A DNA stretch of 64,000 nt from Janibacter sp. A1S7 (GTDB taxonomy: Bacteria; Actinomycetota; Actinomycetes; Actinomycetales; Dermatophilaceae): positions 3,224,001 to 3,288,000 of the forward strand of contig NZ_CP144913.1 in NCBI RefSeq assembly GCF_037198315.1, given 5' to 3'. Every line of letters begins with the position of its first letter. Positions within the stretch are counted from its first letter, which is position 1. The position numbers were made by a program, and so were the translations under genes. Below the pieces are notes generated by a model, which ran no database searches, was not told the DNA's origin, and saw nothing but the letters and a program-made list of their open reading frames with translations. Below are positions 34,042-43,880 of the stretch, in pieces.

Positions 34042-35115
34042 CTAATCTGCCCGGGCGGATTCGGTGGAGGGGGCGAGGGTGACCTCGACGGGGCGGCCGG
34101 TGGCCAGGGACTCCATCCCGGCGGTGCACACGACGGTCGAGGCGTACCCGTCCCAGCTCGTCGGCCCGACGAGCCCACCGCGCCGGGTGGCGTCGACCCA
34201 GGCCTGCACCTCGATGTCGTACGCCCGCTCGAAGCGCGTGCGGTAGTCGGGGTCGATACCGCCACCCCAGCTCCCTTCGCCACCGTCCGGGTCGACGTGG
34301 GTGGTGTAGATCCCCGAGGCGGGTCGGCCGATGATCGCGCTGCCCGTCTCGGCGACCGCCTCGCACCGCACCTCGTAGCCGGTGCGACTGTTGACGAAGA
34401 CCTCGTTGGTCACGACCGCCCCGGAGGCCATCCGGAAGATCGAGACCTGCGGATCGACCACGCCCTCGAGCGCATGGCTCGTCGGCGTCGGGGAGATCAC
34501 CTGCACCGAGGCGATCTCCTCACCGAGGAGCCACCGCGCGCAGTCGACCTCGTGGACGAGGCTGTCGCGCACGATCATCTCCGAGCGGAAGTGCGGGTTC
34601 GGCACGCTCAGGTTGCGGTGGGTCTGGTGCAGCAGCAGCGTGCGACCCCATCGGCGTGAGTCGAGCAGCTGCTTCAGCCGCGCGTACTCCGGGTCGAAGC
34701 GCCGCATGAAACCGACCTGCACCAGCGGACGTCCCGCAGCCCGCTCGGCCGCGATGACCTGCAACGAGGAGTCGCTGTCCATCGTCAGCGGCTTCTCGCA
34801 CAGCACCGGCGTGCCGCGCTCGATGCACGCCAGCAGCTGCTCGGGATGGACCGACCCCGGCGAGGCGAGCAGGACCGCGTCGACGCCGTCGTCGGCGATG
34901 AGTTCCATCGGGTCGGCGACCACCCGAACGCCACCGCCGAGCGCGTCGGCGAGCCCCTGCGCCCGGCCCGTGTCCGGATCGGCGATGGCCACGAGGGTCG
35001 CATTGGCGATCCGGGTGGCCACCCGCCGAGCGTGGTCGGCGCCCATGACCCCGACCCCGACCACACCGACCCGTAGCGGGCCGGTGGCCGGTGTGGCGGA
35101 CGAAGGGAGGGTCAC
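34042..35115 (-). CDS. iolG: Gfo/Idh/MocA-family dehydrogenase, inositol 2-dehydrogenase-like
   Basis: 357 residues with GVVGVGVMGADHARRVA nucleotide site, CEKPL (catalytic Lys) and VHEVDCARWLLGEE active-site helix; SWGGGIDPDYRTRFERAY is typical of actinobacterial IolG proteins. It should oxidise myo-inositol (or scyllo-inositol) to inosose. Its ATG overlaps the ABC ATPase stop (ATGA), so it is the last gene of the long reverse operon. Of the three Gfo/Idh genes in the window this is the least like the other two. Confidence 0.85.
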   Translation of the reverse strand: MTLPSSATPATGPLRVGVVGVGVMGADHARRVATRIANATLVAIADPDTGRAQGLADALGGGVRVVADPMELIADDGVDAVLLASPGSVHPEQLLACIERGTPVLCEKPLTMDSDSSLQVIAAERAAGRPLVQVGFMRRFDPEYARLKQLLDSRRWGRTLLLHQTHRNLSVPNPHFRSEMIVRDSLVHEVDCARWLLGEEIASVQVISPTPTSHALEGVVDPQVSIFRMASGAVVTNEVFVNSRTGYEVRCEAVAETGSAIIGRPASGIYTTHVDPDGGEGSWGGGIDPDYRTRFERAYDIEVQAWVDATRRGGLVGPTSWDGYASTVVCTAGMESLATGRPVEVTLAPSTESARAD

Positions 35116-36008
35116 GCCTCTCCCTTCGTCCCGTCGTCGTGGACGCCCGGTGTGTCGGGGCCGGTCGGCTCGGCCTGCCGATCGTCCGGGTCGGTGGTCG
35201 TTCCCGACCCGGCACCGCCGAGCTCGTGCTGCAGCTCGGCCAGCTCCTGCCCGCCGGCCATCTCGGCCGTCAGCTGGTCGAGGGAGAGCTCGTCACGGTG
35301 GGTGTCGAGCGTGAGCCTGCCGAGCTTGAGGACGATGAAGCGGTTGCCCACGAGGTACGCGTGGTGCGGGTTGTGGGTGATGAAGACGACGCCCAGGCCG
35401 GCGTCGCGCGCCTTGGCGATGTACTTCAGGACGACCCCGGACTGCTTGACGCCCAGGGCAGCGGTCGGCTCGTCGAGGATGATCACCTGGGCGCCGAAGT
35501 AGATCGCCCGGGCGATGGCGATGCACTGCTTCTGACCGCCCGACAGGCCTGCCACCGGACGGTCGAGGTCGCCGATGAAGATGCCCATCTTGGACAGCTC
35601 CTCCTCGGCGATCTGCCGCATCCTCGCCGCGTCGAGGAAGAGACCCTTGCGGAGCTCGTTGCCCATGAAGAAGTTGCGCCACACCGACATCAACGGGGCC
35701 AGGGCCAGGTCCTGGTACACCGTCGCGATGCCGAGGGCCTGCGCCGCACGGGGCGACGCCAGGTTCCGTTTGATCCCGTTGACGGTGAACGTGCCGGTGG
35801 TGTGCTCGTGCAGCCCGGCGATGATCTTGATCAACGTGGACTTGCCGGCACCGTTGTCGCCCAGGACGCAGGTCACCTCACCCGCATGGACCTCGAGGTT
35901 GACCCCGCGCAGGGCGTGGACGTTGCCGTAGGACTTGCCGACGTCCTCCAGGGTGACCAGTGGCGCCGTCGTCTCCGGCCGATCGGTGGTTCCGGGTGCA
36001 GTGGTCAT
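35112..36008 (-). CDS. sugar ABC transporter ATP-binding protein
   Basis: 298 residues, a single ATPase domain: Walker A GDNGAGKST, signature LSGGQ, Walker B VIILDEPTAALG and switch His in ITHNPHHAY. The carbohydrate-uptake (CUT2) systems usually have two fused ATPase domains; this one has one, as in FrcA-type proteins. The C-terminal 40 residues are a Gly/Asp/Thr-rich tail. It overlaps both the permease (ATGA) and the dehydrogenase (ATGA), so all are one operon. Confidence 0.92.
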   Translation of the reverse strand: MTTAPGTTDRPETTAPLVTLEDVGKSYGNVHALRGVNLEVHAGEVTCVLGDNGAGKSTLIKIIAGLHEHTTGTFTVNGIKRNLASPRAAQALGIATVYQDLALAPLMSVWRNFFMGNELRKGLFLDAARMRQIAEEELSKMGIFIGDLDRPVAGLSGGQKQCIAIARAIYFGAQVIILDEPTAALGVKQSGVVLKYIAKARDAGLGVVFITHNPHHAYLVGNRFIVLKLGRLTLDTHRDELSLDQLTAEMAGGQELAELQHELGGAGSGTTTDPDDRQAEPTGPDTPGVHDDGTKGEA

Positions 36009-37042
36009 CAGCCATCCGCCTTCTTCTTCACGTACATGTTGACCAGGGTCGCCAGCAGGAGCATCACGCCGAGGAAGGTGTAGAACCAGTCGACGTTCCA
36101 GCCGGCGTAGTTGATGCCCATCTGGGTCATCCCGAAGATCAGCGCCCCGAGCGCGGCGCCGATGACCGAGCCGAAACCACCGGTGAGCAGGCAGCCCCCG
36201 ACGACCGCGGCGATGATGTAGATGAACTCGTTGCCGACGCCCTCCGCCGACTGCATGACGTTGTAGGAGAAGAGCAGGTGCATGCCCAGCACCCAGGCGC
36301 AGAACCCGACGAAGACGAAGAGCCCGATCTTCACCGCCTTGACGGGAACCCCGACGGCACGGGCGGCCGCCGCGTCCCCGCCGACGGCGAAGATCCAGTT
36401 GCCCACCCGGGTCCTGGTGAGCACCAGCGACCCGACGACCACCAGCAGCACCCAGTACGCGACGAGCGCCTTGATGCTCACCGGACCGATCTGGGCCTGC
36501 CACGCGAAGACGTTCTTCGCGGAGGTGAAGCCCGCCATGTCCGAGATCTGCGGTGTCGAGACCGTCCCACCGACGAGCCGGGTGACGGCGAGGTTGGCTC
36601 CCTGGAGGATGAAGAAGGTACCGAGGGTGACCAGGAAGCTCGGCAACCCGGTACGCATCAGCAACCATCCGTTGAAGGCGCCGACGAGCAGCGAGAAGAC
36701 CAGGGCGGCCACCACACCGACCCACACGTTCAGCCCGAAGTTCCACGCCGTCAGCGCGGCGGTGATGCCGGATGCCGTGGCCGCCACCCCGGTGGACAGG
36801 TCGAACTCGCCGCCCACCATGAGCAGGGAGACCCCGACCGCCATGACGCCGATCGCGGCGGCCGCATAGAGGATCGTGCCGACGTTTCCCACGCTGCGGA
36901 AGCTCGGCGCCACGGCGATGAAGAGGATCGCCACGACGATCGCTCCGATGAGCGCGCCGACCTCCGGGCGTGCGAAGAGGAGGTTCAGGCTCCCCCTGGC
37001 CACCACCCGGTCATCGGCGGGCTGTGTGGACTGCGCAGTCAC
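36008..37042 (-). CDS. sugar ABC transporter permease (CUT2/RbsC family)
   Basis: 344 residues with about ten membrane helices. GGEFDLSTGVAATAS corresponds to the conserved GGIDLSVG loop of RbsC-type permeases, and TGGFGSVIGAALGALIFGM is the typical C-terminal region. It forms the membrane channel with the neighbouring ATPase. GTG 37042 lies 6 nt after the binding-protein stop. Confidence 0.92.
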   Translation of the reverse strand: MTAQSTQPADDRVVARGSLNLLFARPEVGALIGAIVVAILFIAVAPSFRSVGNVGTILYAAAAIGVMAVGVSLLMVGGEFDLSTGVAATASGITAALTAWNFGLNVWVGVVAALVFSLLVGAFNGWLLMRTGLPSFLVTLGTFFILQGANLAVTRLVGGTVSTPQISDMAGFTSAKNVFAWQAQIGPVSIKALVAYWVLLVVVGSLVLTRTRVGNWIFAVGGDAAAARAVGVPVKAVKIGLFVFVGFCAWVLGMHLLFSYNVMQSAEGVGNEFIYIIAAVVGGCLLTGGFGSVIGAALGALIFGMTQMGINYAGWNVDWFYTFLGVMLLLATLVNMYVKKKADG

Positions 37043-37048
37043 CGCGGA

Positions 37049-38023
37049 TCACTTCTCCAGCAACAGGTCGACATTGCTCTCGTCCACGAAGGCGGGGCCG
37101 GTCAGGACCGGCTGACCGCCGCCGACCTCCATGCCCTTGTTCACCTTCAGCCACAGCGAGTCGACGGCCAGATAGCCCTGGACGTAGGGCTGCTGGTCGA
37201 CGGCCCAGATGATGTCGCCGTCCTTGATCGCCTGCAGCGCCTGGTCGTTGAGGTCGAAGGTCGCGACCTGCGCGTCGCTGCCGGACTCGTCGACGGACTT
37301 CAACGCGATCATCGCGAAGGGGGCACCCAGGGTCAGCACGTTGGTGATGCTGTCGTCCTGCTGCAGCTTCGCGGTGATCGTCGACTGGACATTCGCCGTG
37401 TCGGTGCCCTTGACGTAGATCTTCTCCGACTTGTCGAAGGTCTTCGCGACGCCGGCGCAGCGCGCCTCGAGTCCGATGTGTCCCTGCTCCTGGATCACGC
37501 AGAGCGTCTTTCCTGCCTTCTCCTCCTTCAGCCGCTCACCCGCCGCCTCTCCGGCGAGTTCGTCGTCCTGGCCGAAGAAGGAGAGGGCACCCATCTCCTT
37601 CCAGTCGTCCATGCCGGCATTGAGCGCGACGACGGGGATCTCGGCGTTCACGGCCTTCTCGACGTTGCCCTTCATCGCGTCCGGCTTGGCCAGCGTGACG
37701 GCGATGCCGTCGACGCCCTTGTCGACGGCCTGCTGCACGAGCCTGGCCTGGTTCGACCCCTCCGGATCGGCGGTGTACTGCAGGTTGACGTTGTCCTTCT
37801 TCGCCGCGTCCTCGGCACCGGAGCGGACCTGGTCCCAGAAGGTGTCGCCGGGCGCGGCGTGGGTGATGAAGGCGACGGTCATCTGCTCGGTGTCGGCGCC
37901 TCCTGCGGATCCGCCTCCGTCGTCGTCGGTGGTCTCCTTGCCGCCGGAGGAGGAGCAGGCGGCGAGGACGAGTGCTGCGGCGGCCGACGTCGCGACGACG
38001 CTGGCGCGAGTGAAACGTGACAT
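37049..38023 (-). CDS. sugar ABC transporter substrate-binding lipoprotein
   Basis: 324 residues. Lipoprotein signal with lipobox LAAC near residue 23, Ser/Gly/Asp-rich linker, then a Peripla_BP_4 domain (MTVAFITHAAPGDTFWDQVRSGAE and the GADDxx-type sugar-pocket region). It would capture the inositol-type substrate outside the membrane for the CUT2 permease. It lies 50 bp after iolD. Confidence 0.92.
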   Translation of the reverse strand: MSRFTRASVVATSAAAALVLAACSSSGGKETTDDDGGGSAGGADTEQMTVAFITHAAPGDTFWDQVRSGAEDAAKKDNVNLQYTADPEGSNQARLVQQAVDKGVDGIAVTLAKPDAMKGNVEKAVNAEIPVVALNAGMDDWKEMGALSFFGQDDELAGEAAGERLKEEKAGKTLCVIQEQGHIGLEARCAGVAKTFDKSEKIYVKGTDTANVQSTITAKLQQDDSITNVLTLGAPFAMIALKSVDESGSDAQVATFDLNDQALQAIKDGDIIWAVDQQPYVQGYLAVDSLWLKVNKGMEVGGGQPVLTGPAFVDESNVDLLLEK

Positions 38024-38073
38024 GGGTTCTGCCTCTTCGTTCGGGCCACCGCTCCTGTGCGGTGGACGGGGGT

Positions 38074-40077
38074 TCATGTCCGGGGGGACCCGGGTTCCTT
38101 CAGGTGCTGGTCGACGGGGGCCAGATACGTGCGTTGGTGTGCCTTGTGCCGGGTGTACTGGGCATGTGCCTCCTGGGTGCTCGCCAGCTCGCTGACCTGA
38201 CTGACCGGGACGTCCCACCACGAGGTGGAGTCCGGTGCGGATACGTGCGGATCGGTCTCCACGTGGATGACGACGGGTCCGCCGTCGGCGGGCGCCCCCT
38301 TCGCCTCCCGGATGGCGTCCGCGAGGCTCTCGCGATCGTGGACCTCGATGACCCGACAGCCCAGCGACCGGGCGTTGGCCGCCAGGTCCACGGGCAGCCG
38401 CTCACCGTCCAGCCGGCCGGTCGTCCCGTCGCGGGACCGGTAGGCCGTGCCGAAGCGCTGCGAGCCGAGCGACTGCGACAGCGCACCGATCGAGTGGAAG
38501 CCGTGGTTCTGCACCAGGACGACGATGACCTTGGTGCGCTCCTGCACGGCGGTGACCAGCTCGGTCGGCATCATCAGGTACCCGCCGTCGCCGACCATCG
38601 CGAAGACGTCTCGGGTCGGGTCGGCCCAACGCACCCCGATGGAGGCGGGGATCTCGTAGCCCATGCACGAGTAGCCGTACTCGACGTGGTACGCCCGACG
38701 GTCACGCACCCGCCACGTCTTGTGCAGGTCACCGGGCATCGAGCCGGCGGCGCAGAGGACGACGTCGCGCGGGTCGCTCAGCTCGTTGACCAGGCCCAGG
38801 ACCTCCCCCTGGGTGAGCAGTCCGTCGGCGAGCTCGTCGGTGATCTCGGGCGAAGGGAGGTGGCTCGCCTCGACCTGCGCGTCCCACTGCGCCCACACCC
38901 GCACCTGCTCGTCCCGGTAGTCCTCGGGCACCGACCAGCCCGCCAGGGCGGCGGTCAGCGCGGTGAGGCTCTCGCGGGCGTCCCCGAGCACCGTCAGGCC
39001 GGCGTGCTTCACCGCGTCGAAGGAGCCGATGTTGAGATTGACGAAGCGCACGCCCTCGGCGGCGAAGGCCGTTCGGGAGGCGGTGGTGAAGTCCTGGTAT
39101 CGGGTGCCGACGCCGATGACGACATCCGCACGCGCCGCAACCGTGTTGGCCGCTGTGGTGCCGGTGGAGCCGACCGCGCCGAGGAGACGGGGGTTGCCGT
39201 GCAGGAGCGACCCCTTGCCGGCCTGGGTCTCGCCGACGGGGATGCCGGTCGCGGCGCAGAAGTCCGCGAGCGCGTCCTCCGCGCCGGAGTAGTGGACACC
39301 GCCGCCGGCGACGACCATCGGGCGTCGCGCCGAACGGATGACCTGCGCTGCGGCCTCGATCCGGACGGGCTCGGCCGGCGGTCGGGCGATGTGGTGGGTG
39401 CGCTCGGCGAGGAGCTCGAGCGGCCAGTCGTGGGCCTCGGCCTGCACGTCCTGCGGAAGGGAGATGGTCGCCGCCCCCGTCTCGGCCGGGTCGGTGAGCA
39501 CCCGCATCGCCGCGAGCAGGATGCTTGGCAGCTGCTCGGGCCGGCGCACCTCGTCGTAGAACCGGGAGAGCGGGCGGAAGGCGTCGTTGACGGTGAGGTC
39601 GCCGCCGTGCGGGGCCTCGAGCTCCTGCAGCAGCGGACCGGCGGCACGGGTGGCGAAGGTCGAGCTGGGCAGCAGCAGCACCGGCAGCCGGTTGATCGTC
39701 GCCAGTGCAGCGCCGGTGAGCATGTTGGTGCTGCCCGGCCCGACTGATGCGGTGCACGCCCACGTCTGCAGCCGGTCGCACTGCTTCGCGTAGGCGACGC
39801 AGGTGTGCACCATCGCCTGCTCGTTGCGGGCGAGCACGTACGGCATGGCCGGGAGCCCGCTTCCCGTGCCGTCGAGCTCCTGCTGGAGCAGCGCCTGCCC
39901 GATCCCGGCGACGTTGCCGTGGCCGAAGATGCCGAAGGTGCCGGCGAAGAGCCGCTGGCGGCGGCCGTCCCGCTCGCTGTACTGCTGGGCGAGGAAGCGC
40001 ACGACGGCCTGACCGACGGTCAGCCGGACCGTTGCCGTCGGGCCCGCTGCGCCGGACGAACTCACGTCGATGCTCAC
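38074..40077 (-). CDS. iolD: 3D-(3,5/4)-trihydroxycyclohexane-1,2-dione hydrolase
   Basis: 667 residues in the three-domain thiamine-diphosphate enzyme layout. GTFGIFGHGNVAGIGQAL and the N-terminal ARNEQAMVH glutamate, the middle domain (PMVVAGGGVHYSG), and the C-terminal ThDP/Mg motif MVGDGGYLMMPTELVTAVQ with QNHGFHS are all present and match IolD, which opens the cyclohexanedione ring to 5-deoxy-glucuronate. It overlaps iolB by 4 nt. Confidence 0.95.
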   Translation of the reverse strand: MSIDVSSSGAAGPTATVRLTVGQAVVRFLAQQYSERDGRRQRLFAGTFGIFGHGNVAGIGQALLQQELDGTGSGLPAMPYVLARNEQAMVHTCVAYAKQCDRLQTWACTASVGPGSTNMLTGAALATINRLPVLLLPSSTFATRAAGPLLQELEAPHGGDLTVNDAFRPLSRFYDEVRRPEQLPSILLAAMRVLTDPAETGAATISLPQDVQAEAHDWPLELLAERTHHIARPPAEPVRIEAAAQVIRSARRPMVVAGGGVHYSGAEDALADFCAATGIPVGETQAGKGSLLHGNPRLLGAVGSTGTTAANTVAARADVVIGVGTRYQDFTTASRTAFAAEGVRFVNLNIGSFDAVKHAGLTVLGDARESLTALTAALAGWSVPEDYRDEQVRVWAQWDAQVEASHLPSPEITDELADGLLTQGEVLGLVNELSDPRDVVLCAAGSMPGDLHKTWRVRDRRAYHVEYGYSCMGYEIPASIGVRWADPTRDVFAMVGDGGYLMMPTELVTAVQERTKVIVVLVQNHGFHSIGALSQSLGSQRFGTAYRSRDGTTGRLDGERLPVDLAANARSLGCRVIEVHDRESLADAIREAKGAPADGGPVVIHVETDPHVSAPDSTSWWDVPVSQVSELASTQEAHAQYTRHKAHQRTYLAPVDQHLKEPGSPRT

Positions 40078-41057
40078 TGTCCGCCTCCCAGGGGTAGCCG
40101 GGGGTCGACGTCCTGATCGACCCAGGTGGCCCGGATCTCACCGTGCGCGGGGTCGTCGCAGATCAGCCAGACCCGTTCGGGCCCCGGCCCGGCCATGACG
40201 TTGAGGTAGTAGAGGTCGGCGTCCGGTGCGGCCATCGCCGGCCCGTGCCAGCCGTGCGGCACGAGGACCGTGTCACCCGTCGCGACCTCGGCGAGGACGT
40301 CGATGGGTCGATCCTGCGTGCCGTAGACCTGGTGGTACCCGACCGGCTGGCGGCCGTCATCACGGGTGGTGCCGCGGGTGAGCGGCGAGCGCCCCTGCGC
40401 GACGTCGTCGACCGACTGCGTCTCGAAGTAGTAGATCTCCTCGAGGGCGCTCTCCTGCCCGGGGCGGTCCGTGTCGTGCTTGTGCGGGGGGTAGGAGCTC
40501 CAACCGCCGGCCGGGGTGACGACCTCGCAGGCCAGGATCTGCTCGGCGTCGGGCAGGGCGTCCGGCATGGCGAAGCCACGCACCTCGCGGCTGCAGACCC
40601 CGGCTCCGCGCAGCTCGACCGGCACCCGGTCGGCGGGGGTGTGCACGACCCTGCGGCCGCCGCCGGTGGCGTCCTCGACGCGTGCCCCGCACAGGGCGAT
40701 CCGGACCGGTCGGTCGTCGGTGTTCGTCAGGGTCACCTCACTCGAGGCGGGCAGGTAGAGGGTGTCGCTCGGGCCACTGAAGACCGAGGGGCGACCGGCC
40801 AGCACGAACCGTCCGCTCCCACCCGCGTGGCCCACGACGACGTCGGCGCCCCCGACGAGGGGGACGAGGACGCCCTCCTCCTGCACCAGGGTGTGGCTGA
40901 TGGATGCCCCGGGGGGCAGGACGGCGACGCGCAGGGAGGTGTGCTGCCAGCCCTCGATCGCATCGGTGATCTCGACGGCCCAACCGGACCCTCCGGGAGC
41001 GAAGGGGTGGAACCAGCGTTCGTTGTCCGCCCCGGCGCGGGGGACGTGGTCACTCAT
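40074..41057 (-). CDS. iolB: 5-deoxy-glucuronate isomerase
   Basis: 327 residues, two cupin-like halves (KduI/IolB family). SSYPPHKHDTDRP and EEIYYFETQ contain the metal-binding His/Glu set and PHGWHGPAMAAPDADLYYLNVMAGP is the IolB C-terminal signature. It isomerises 5-deoxy-glucuronate to 2-deoxy-5-keto-gluconate. ATG 41057 overlaps the aldolase stop (ATGA). Confidence 0.95.
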   Translation of the reverse strand: MSDHVPRAGADNERWFHPFAPGGSGWAVEITDAIEGWQHTSLRVAVLPPGASISHTLVQEEGVLVPLVGGADVVVGHAGGSGRFVLAGRPSVFSGPSDTLYLPASSEVTLTNTDDRPVRIALCGARVEDATGGGRRVVHTPADRVPVELRGAGVCSREVRGFAMPDALPDAEQILACEVVTPAGGWSSYPPHKHDTDRPGQESALEEIYYFETQSVDDVAQGRSPLTRGTTRDDGRQPVGYHQVYGTQDRPIDVLAEVATGDTVLVPHGWHGPAMAAPDADLYYLNVMAGPGPERVWLICDDPAHGEIRATWVDQDVDPRLPLGGGQ

Positions 41058-41983
41058 GCGGCACCTCCGTGGACGAGGTCGGCGGCGATGTCGACGGCTC
41101 CGGCGACATCGCCGTCCGGCGGGTAGAGCAGGGCGCGGCCCACCACGAGGCCGCGGACCTGCGGCAGGGCCAGGGAGCGACCCCACGCGGCGTAGGTGTC
41201 CTGCGGGTCCCCCTTCGGGTCACCACCGAGCAGGAGTGTCGGCATCGTCGTGGCGTCCAGGACGCGCTCCAGCTCGTCGACGACGGGCAGCTTCAGCCAT
41301 GTGTGGGCGCTGCTCGCGCCGAGCCCGGAGGCGACGGTGATCGACTTGATCGTGCTGTCCGGGTCGAGGAGGTTGACGACCTTCCCGTCCCGCCGAGCGG
41401 ACCAGAAGGGCTCGACCATGGCCATGATCCCGAGCTCGGCGAGCTCGGTCACGGCGGCGGCGCCCGCCTCCAGGGTCGCGACCGTGCCCAGGTCGTCGAG
41501 CGCGATCCGGATGAGCATCTTGCCGCCGTCGATGCCCCGCCGGACGATTTCGGCGGCGGTGTACCCGGTGAAGCGGTCGTCGAGCTCGAAGGCTGCCCCC
41601 TGCAACCCGCCGCGGTTCATCGAGCCGATGGCGACCTTGTCGTCCAGCGCGCCCATGAGGAGCAGGTCGTCGAGGACGTCGGGAGTGCCCAGGACGCCGT
41701 CGACGCCGGGGCGGGAGACGGCGGTTGCCAGCCGGGTCAGCAGGTCGGCGCGCGGCGCCATCGCCATCGCCTCGCCGCGCACGCCGAGGGCGCCACGGGC
41801 GGGGTGATCGGCCGCCACGAGGAGCATCCGACCGTCCGGGGCGAGCAGGTCGCGGCGGGGTCGCTCGGCCCACCGACGGGCGATGAGCCCGGGGGTCTCG
41901 GCCCGCACCTCGTTGAGCTGGGCGACGTCGACCGCCGTGGGGACGGAGCCGGTCGTCGACCCGGTCGTGGCGTCGGCGCTCAT
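41054..41983 (-). CDS. Cgl0158-family aldolase (IolJ-like step)
   Basis: 309 residues, TIM-barrel. LLVAADHPARGALGV, GSMNRGGLQGAAFELDDRFTGY and GGKMLIRIALDD resemble the Cgl0158-like aldolase family found in actinobacterial inositol operons instead of the class II IolJ. It should cleave 2-deoxy-5-keto-gluconate-6-phosphate into dihydroxyacetone phosphate and malonic semialdehyde. It overlaps iolC and iolB by 4 nt each, which supports the role. Some annotations call it a deoxyribose-phosphate aldolase. Confidence 0.85.
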   Translation of the reverse strand: MSADATTGSTTGSVPTAVDVAQLNEVRAETPGLIARRWAERPRRDLLAPDGRMLLVAADHPARGALGVRGEAMAMAPRADLLTRLATAVSRPGVDGVLGTPDVLDDLLLMGALDDKVAIGSMNRGGLQGAAFELDDRFTGYTAAEIVRRGIDGGKMLIRIALDDLGTVATLEAGAAAVTELAELGIMAMVEPFWSARRDGKVVNLLDPDSTIKSITVASGLGASSAHTWLKLPVVDELERVLDATTMPTLLLGGDPKGDPQDTYAAWGRSLALPQVRGLVVGRALLYPPDGDVAGAVDIAADLVHGGAA

Positions 41984-42942
41984 GAGCGAGCTCCTTTCGC
42001 GGCCCACTGCGCCAGTCCGTCCTCGACTTCGGCGGCGGTCGGCATGGCGGTGCTGCACTCGAGCCGCGAGGCGACGATCGCCCCGGCCACGTTGGCGAAC
42101 TCCAGGACCCGCCGCAGGCCCCACCCCTCGAGGAGTCCGTGCACGAGGGCACCGCCGAAGGCATCGCCGGCGCCGAGTCCGTTGACCACGTCCACGAAGT
42201 ACGGCGGAACCTCGAGGCGCTCGTCGGCGGTTGCGGCGAGCACACCCTTGGGGCCCTGCTTGACCACGGCCAGCTCCAGTCCGCGCTCGAGGAGCGCGTC
42301 GGCCGCGCGGTGCGGATCCGTCTCACCGACGGCCACCTCGCACTCATCCGTGTTGCCCACCGCGATGGTCACGTGCTCCAGGGCCCGGCCGACCTGCGCG
42401 GAGGCCTCGCTCGGGTCGGTCCAGAACATCGGCCGGTAGTCGAGGTCGAGGACCGTGTGCCGCTCCCGACCGCGGGCGGCGAAGGCGGTGTGGTGTGCCG
42501 CCCGCGAGGGCTCCTGGCACAGACCGGTCACCGTCGTCCAGAAGACGCGGGCGGAGCGGATCTGCTCCAGCGGGAGGTCGGTATCGGTCAGCATGAGGTC
42601 AGGCGCCGTGGGGTAGCGGTAGAAGTAGAGCGGGAAGTCGTCCGGCGGGTGCACCTCGCAGAAGGTCACCGGGGTCGGCGGCCCGTCCCCCTCGATCGGG
42701 GTGATGAAGTCACCGACGACACCGAGGCGCTCGGCCTCGGCCCGGACGTAGCGACCGAAGGCGTCGGCGCCGGTCTTGGTCACCAGGGCGGCACGTCGGC
42801 CGTACCTGGCCGCGGCCACGGCCACGTTCGTGGCCGATCCACCCAGGAACTTCTCGAAGGTACGCACCTCCTCCAGGGGCACGCCGTGGTCGAGCGGGTA
42901 GATGTCCACCCCGGTGCGACCCATGGTGACGAGATCGAGCAC
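41980..42942 (-). CDS. iolC: 5-dehydro-2-deoxygluconokinase
   Basis: 320 residues, PfkB-family sugar kinase: GGSATNVAVAAARYG near residue 35 and the anion-hole/catalytic motif GLGAGDAFGGALVHG near residue 260. It phosphorylates 2-deoxy-5-keto-gluconate. GTG 42942 begins one base after the stop of the TIM-barrel gene. Full length, no anomalies. Confidence 0.92.
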   Translation of the reverse strand: MLDLVTMGRTGVDIYPLDHGVPLEEVRTFEKFLGGSATNVAVAAARYGRRAALVTKTGADAFGRYVRAEAERLGVVGDFITPIEGDGPPTPVTFCEVHPPDDFPLYFYRYPTAPDLMLTDTDLPLEQIRSARVFWTTVTGLCQEPSRAAHHTAFAARGRERHTVLDLDYRPMFWTDPSEASAQVGRALEHVTIAVGNTDECEVAVGETDPHRAADALLERGLELAVVKQGPKGVLAATADERLEVPPYFVDVVNGLGAGDAFGGALVHGLLEGWGLRRVLEFANVAGAIVASRLECSTAMPTAAEVEDGLAQWAAKGARS

Positions 42943-42943
42943 G

Positions 42944-43879
42944 TCAGTCCCCCTTCGCCAGGGAATCGGCAATCGACGTCAGGTGGGCCACGGAGGTGCG
43001 CACGTCCGCGACGGGGTCACCGCTTCCCTTCGGCGTGCTCGGGTCCGCAGGGTCACCCGCGAGGATGGTGTCCTGCTCGAGCACGTACCAGCCGGCGTAG
43101 CCGGCGCCCTCCAGGGCGGAGACGATGGCTGCGATGTCGACGTCCCCCTCGCCGAGGGCGACGTACATCCCGGCGGCCACGGCGTCGGTGTAGGCAACCG
43201 CGCTCTCCTGGACCTTGCGCGCCCAGGCCAGGTCGACGTCCTTGAGGTGCATGTGGGCGATCCGGTCGGGGTGCTCGACCGCGACCGCGACCGGGTCACC
43301 ACCGCCGATGAGCAGGTGGCCGGTGTCGAGGCACAGCCCGATGGACGACCCCGTCAGGACCCGGCCGGTCTCCGTACCGCTCTCGATCATCGTGCCGACG
43401 TGCGGGTGGAGGGTGGCGGTCAGGCCGAGCGCCGCAGCCGCCTCGTCGATGCGGTCCAGGTTGCGCAGGAGCGTGGTCCACCCGGCCTCGTCGAGCTGGG
43501 GACGGGAGTCGTAACCCTCGGCTCCGGTGGCCGCGGCGATGATGACGGTCGAGGCGTGCGCGGCGACGAGCCCGGCCATCGCGGCCTCGACGACCGGAAG
43601 GGGGTCGTGCTGCGGGTCGTGGAGGACGACGGGGACGAACTGGCCGACGGCGGCGAGCCCGTACTCGGCGAGGGTGTCCGCCTTCCCCTGCGGGGAGTCG
43701 GGAAGGAAGCCGTCCGGGCCGAACTCGGTCGCCGCGAGGCCCAGCTCACGCATCTGGGTCAGCACCAGGGGAGGCTCGTGCTGGAACCCCCACCCGGGGA
43801 CCTCGCAGACCCCCCAGCAGATCGGCGCACCGGCGATGCGCTGGGTCAGCGGGGGACGCGATGTGCTAGTCCGGGTCAT
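42944..43879 (-). CDS. iolE: inosose dehydratase/isomerase-like TIM-barrel protein
   Basis: 311 residues of the xylose-isomerase-like AP-endonuclease 2 superfamily. It opens with GAPICWGVCEVPGWGFQ, as in IolE-type proteins, and has metal ligands in HPHVGTMIES, DTGHLLIGGGDP and HLKDVDLAWA. It is the only candidate in the operon for the 2-keto-myo-inositol dehydratase step (IolE); IolI (inosose isomerase) is the alternative, since the two are hard to tell apart. Spacing to both neighbours is one base. Confidence 0.8.
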   Translation of the reverse strand: MTRTSTSRPPLTQRIAGAPICWGVCEVPGWGFQHEPPLVLTQMRELGLAATEFGPDGFLPDSPQGKADTLAEYGLAAVGQFVPVVLHDPQHDPLPVVEAAMAGLVAAHASTVIIAAATGAEGYDSRPQLDEAGWTTLLRNLDRIDEAAAALGLTATLHPHVGTMIESGTETGRVLTGSSIGLCLDTGHLLIGGGDPVAVAVEHPDRIAHMHLKDVDLAWARKVQESAVAYTDAVAAGMYVALGEGDVDIAAIVSALEGAGYAGWYVLEQDTILAGDPADPSTPKGSGDPVADVRTSVAHLTSIADSLAKGD

Positions 43880-43880
43880 G

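Noticed and set aside
35101..35131. Inverted CGAAGGGAG pair as a terminator between the dehydrogenase and ABC ATPase genes
   Set aside because: The arms lie inside overlapping coding sequences in the middle of an operon, where termination would be harmful.
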